DNA from: an uncultured Propionibacteriaceae bacterium | GTDB lineage: Bacteria; Actinomycetota; Actinomycetes; Propionibacteriales; Propionibacteriaceae | Reading direction: 5' to 3' | Assembly: GCA_938046585.1 (NCBI GenBank) | Contig: CALIWR010000019.1 | Span: 1-54,771 of the forward strand | DNA: 54,771 nucleotides | Shown here: piece after piece, positions 52,315 through 54,771 of the stretch | How the letters are laid out: each line of letters starts with the position of its first letter | How positions within the stretch are numbered: position 1 is the first letter of the stretch | Position numbers and translations under genes: made by a program | The notes under the pieces: generated by a model | What the model saw: the letters and a program-made list of their open reading frames with translations, nothing else | The model's database searches: none | What the model was told of the DNA's origin: nothing

Positions 52315-53448
52315 TCAATCCTGCCGCATCGGCTGTGTTCGCTGGCCGAAGTCGCTGCCGAAACCGCGCCGCTCGCCCCTCAACAGTCGATGTCGGTCGA
52401 AGGCCAGGATGCTCAGCCCGGCCAGCGCCGCCAGCGAGACCACCGCCACCGCGGCGATTGCGATCCCGACCGCCAAGCTGATCGAGCCACCTGACTGCCC
52501 GCGCGGGGTGACCGCAGCCGAGGCCGAGGCCGTGACGCTGTCCGACGGCGACGGGCTGGCAGTGGGCGACGGGGTCGGGGTCGGCGTTGGGGTCGGGCTG
52601 GGAACCGCCTGGTTCACCGGCAGAACCAGCTCGAAGCTGGCCGCGGCGATCCCCGGCTCGCCCGCGTACGTAAGTTTGACGGTCGCCTGCTGCGGCGGCT
52701 GCCCCTCATCGGGAACCGACAACGACAGGGAGAAGCTGCCGTCGTCGCCGGTGACCGCGCTGCCGGTCGCGGACCCCCAGTCCACGATCGCGTCGATCTG
52801 GACCCCGGTCACCGGGCCAGCCGGGCCGGACAAGGTCCCAGTGACGGTAATGATGCCGCCGATACCAATCGGGTTCGGGCTGCCGGTCGCGGTGAGGGTG
52901 GTGCCACCGGCGGTCGGGGGAGCACTACTCGCCGCCTGGGGTCTGGGAGCGGTCGTCTGGGCGCCGGCGGTTGTCCGGGCGGGCGAGCCCTGGACCACGA
53001 ACCCGGTCGAGGCGCTGCAGCCGCTCCAATACTGCTGGCCGGCGAAGACCGCCTCGACCTGGTGAGTGCCGGCCGCGGGGATCGCGGCCCGGACCGCGAA
53101 GGCCCCGCTGCTGTCGGTCTGCGCGGCGCCGATCGTCGCGCCGTCGATCCGGACCGAGACCGTGGCCCCTGCCACCGGACGGTTGATCCGATCGACTAGG
53201 CGCCCTGCCACAACCATGCTGGTTGCGTCACCAGGATGGGCAGTGACCGACATCCGGGTCGCCAGCTGGGCATGGGTGAGATCGGTGATCGCGGTCCGAG
53301 GGCTGCGAGGCTCGGCGTTCGCCGCCGGAACAGACGGGGCCCAGGCCAGATATCCGACGCCGAGGGCGGCGATCATGACCATCACATACCGGCAGACCCA
53401 GCCCAGGGGACCGCTAAGCTCGTATCCCCTCATTCGCTGTCCGGCCAC
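52315..53448 (-). CDS. Cell-surface protein with Ig-like domains and C-terminal anchor helix
   Basis: Protein of 377 aa from GTG (372 from the ATG at 53433). N-terminal signal-type helix (WVCRYVMVMIAALGVGYLAW). A carboxypeptidase-regulatory/Ig-like unit (about 75-145: VAGRLVDRINRPVAGATVSV, AFAVRAAIPAAGTHQVEAVF) and a second beta domain (about 190-275: ITVTGTLSGPAGPVTGVQID). A Pro/Ser/Thr stalk (PTPTPTPSPTASPSPS), a TM helix (VGIAIAAVAVVSLAALAGLS) and a basic cytosolic tail follow. Not LPXTG-type. Ligand unknown. Confidence 0.75.
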   Translation of the reverse strand: MAGQRMRGYELSGPLGWVCRYVMVMIAALGVGYLAWAPSVPAANAEPRSPRTAITDLTHAQLATRMSVTAHPGDATSMVVAGRLVDRINRPVAGATVSVRIDGATIGAAQTDSSGAFAVRAAIPAAGTHQVEAVFAGQQYWSGCSASTGFVVQGSPARTTAGAQTTAPRPQAASSAPPTAGGTTLTATGSPNPIGIGGIITVTGTLSGPAGPVTGVQIDAIVDWGSATGSAVTGDDGSFSLSLSVPDEGQPPQQATVKLTYAGEPGIAAASFELVLPVNQAVPSPTPTPTPTPSPTASPSPSDSVTASASAAVTPRGQSGGSISLAVGIAIAAVAVVSLAALAGLSILAFDRHRLLRGERRGFGSDFGQRTQPMRQD

Positions 53449-53640
53449 GGTAGTTCACCCCCTCCTGTCCGGCCCGGCCCGGCCAGATCGCCACCGCCAG
53501 GCATCTCCACAGTGAGCCGTCGGCCCATGCCGGGTCAAGCCCGTAGCCTACGGCCAACTGAGACCCCGGATTTGACGTGAGCGATCCTGAGGTTATCCTG
53601 AGAATCGTTCAGTCTTCCGACATGGGGGTCTCGCACGTCT

Positions 53641-54639
53641 ATGACTTCACCACGACGCGCACTGGAGTCGCTGCCCGACGACGTCACCGACGCCGCCGAG
53701 CCGACGCCTCGCCGGGCGCTCGATGGCCATGATGTTGTCGCTGCGCCTCGTCGCCGGCGCCTGGCCGTCGGCATCGTATCCGGGTTGGCCGTACTCGGGC
53801 TGGGAACTGGACTGGTCTTCGCCGCCTCCGGACGAGGCGCCACCGAAGCAGTCCCGGCAGCCACGCCCACGGCCGGCAGCCGTTCCGTCGAGGAACTCAG
53901 CCGAGGCTCAGTAGAACGCGAGCCGCAGCCCGAGCAGACCGAGACCCCGCCGGCGTCGACCCCACCTGAACCGGTGGCCATCGCCGCGGTCGCGCCGTCG
54001 ACCAGCGCGACGCCCGAGTCGAGGCAGACCATGTACACGACCGCCAACCTGAACCTGCGCGCCGAACCGAACCCGTCCGCCCACCTCATGACCGTCCTGG
54101 GCGAGGGCACGGTACTGACCGCGCTCGGCCCCGCGACCGGCGGCTGGCAGAAAGTCAGCTCAGGCGCCGGGACCGGATACGTGAACGTCGAATACCTGAC
54201 TACCACCGCCCCGGCGAAACCTTCCGCCTCGGCCGCCTCAGCGAAACCCTCCGCCTCACCAAGTGCCGCCGGTAAGGACCTTGGATCGTCCACAAACAGC
54301 CCCTGCGGCAGCAACATCGACAGCGGAATCACCGCCCGCGCGGTGAGCGTGAAGCGGGCGATCTGCACCAACTACCCTGACGTGCAGAACTTCCTCGGCC
54401 GTCGCGGCGACGGTGAGCACAGCAGCGGCCGGGCCATCGACGTCATGGTCTCCGGCGCCCGAGGCCGCGAGATCGCCGGCTGGCTACGCGCCCACGCCAG
54501 CGAACTCGGCGTCATCGAAGTCATCTACGAGCAGAAGATCTGGACCCAACAGCGGTCCGGGGAAGGCTGGCGACAAATGTCTGACCGCGGTGGTCGAACC
54601 GCCAATCACTACGACCACATCCACGTCTTGGTGCGTTAA
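53641..54639 (+). CDS. Membrane-anchored SH3 protein with C-terminal His/Asp domain
   Basis: Protein of 332 aa. Cytosolic N-terminus of about 40 aa, TM helix (LAVGIVSGLAVLGLGTGLVF), a Pro/Glu/Thr linker, a bacterial SH3 domain (about 130-185: TTANLNLRAEPNPSAHLMTV, GGWQKVSSGAGTGYVNVEYL), a Ser/Ala/Pro linker, and a C-terminal domain (about 220-332) with GEHSSGRAIDVMVSG and NHYDHIHVLV. The H-x6-D and H-x-H spacing suggests a zinc peptidase-like (M15-related) fold of actinobacterial surface proteins. Cell-wall role inferred. No strong ribosome binding site. Confidence 0.75.
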   Translation: MTSPRRALESLPDDVTDAAEPTPRRALDGHDVVAAPRRRRLAVGIVSGLAVLGLGTGLVFAASGRGATEAVPAATPTAGSRSVEELSRGSVEREPQPEQTETPPASTPPEPVAIAAVAPSTSATPESRQTMYTTANLNLRAEPNPSAHLMTVLGEGTVLTALGPATGGWQKVSSGAGTGYVNVEYLTTTAPAKPSASAASAKPSASPSAAGKDLGSSTNSPCGSNIDSGITARAVSVKRAICTNYPDVQNFLGRRGDGEHSSGRAIDVMVSGARGREIAGWLRAHASELGVIEVIYEQKIWTQQRSGEGWRQMSDRGGRTANHYDHIHVLVR

Positions 54640-54665
54640 CCTCTCTCGCGCACCACCACCCCCGC

Positions 54666-54711
54666 GGCGCCCTTCACCAAGCCCCCCGGTGAAGGGCGCC
54701 GTGTTTTATTG
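54666..54711 (+). terminator. Rho-independent terminator
   Basis: GGCGCCCTTCACC pairs perfectly with GGTGAAGGGCGCC (13 bp), followed by GTGTTTTATT. It ends the SH3 protein gene. Confidence 0.9.
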
Positions 54712-54771
54712 CCCTCGCCTTCGCTCGGGCGGGCCGTGGAGCTGATGCCCCCGTCTTCCTCCTCACTGACG

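Overview
The window looks like chromosomal DNA of a high-GC actinobacterium, most likely a member of the Propionibacteriaceae or a close relative. The signs are GTG starts, ATGA/GTGA couplings, polyphosphate glucokinase, a LytR_C protein, a SigE-type sigma factor, a DUF3516-type helicase, a tRNA adenosine deaminase-associated protein and YbaB/WXG100-like cassettes. The genus assignment is an inference. No rRNA, CRISPR array or intact transposase was seen.

Left part (1-9.2 kb): five tandem minus-strand paralogues have a Pro/Gln/Tyr-rich cytoplasmic N-terminus, one membrane helix, a Pro/Thr linker and a divergent two-cysteine ectodomain ending in TWQWK. A broken sixth copy follows, and a seventh intact copy lies on the plus strand at 8.3 kb. 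Beside them are a WXG100-like/YbaB-like pair, a MenB-like hydratase and a decayed nucleotidyltransferase.

9.2-22.6 kb: a DUF2142-like membrane protein, upp, the TadA-associated protein, tRNA-Ser(CGA), a cation/proton antiporter and tadA. Then comes an apparently AT-richer island (14.8-17.1 kb) coding for a membrane protein, a double YbaB-like protein and two WXG100/EspC-like proteins. It is followed by a LytR_C gene, a ParB-like small protein, a HerA-like ATPase, TfoX_N/SnoaL genes and a sigma/GerMN-Gmad2 pair.

22.6-31 kb: tRNA-Leu(CAG), a 61-bp tandem repeat, two very small ORFs, a methyltransferase behind a DtxR/IdeR-like iron box, a second methyltransferase and ppgK. The larE-larB-larC operon for nickel-pincer cofactor synthesis has no larA nearby. 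Next is a conserved gene of unknown function (about 253 aa) followed by two tRNA-like RNAs. In both, the T-arm and the CCA-bearing acceptor strand come before the matching 5' acceptor strand and D-arm, so they are circularly permuted, like the tRNA-like domain of bacterial Y RNAs. This is the most unusual feature of the window.

31-54.8 kb: a GH38 alpha-mannosidase; a secreted S8 protease and a secreted PGRP amidase that share a triplicated C-terminal LDTR-type repeat; an AAA-ATPase pseudogene; a HAD phosphatase; citrate synthase; a GMC oxidoreductase; glycogen phosphorylase; a YbhB-like protein; and a helicase coupled to an Eda-like protein that lacks the Schiff-base lysine. Two secreted or anchored proteins close the window.
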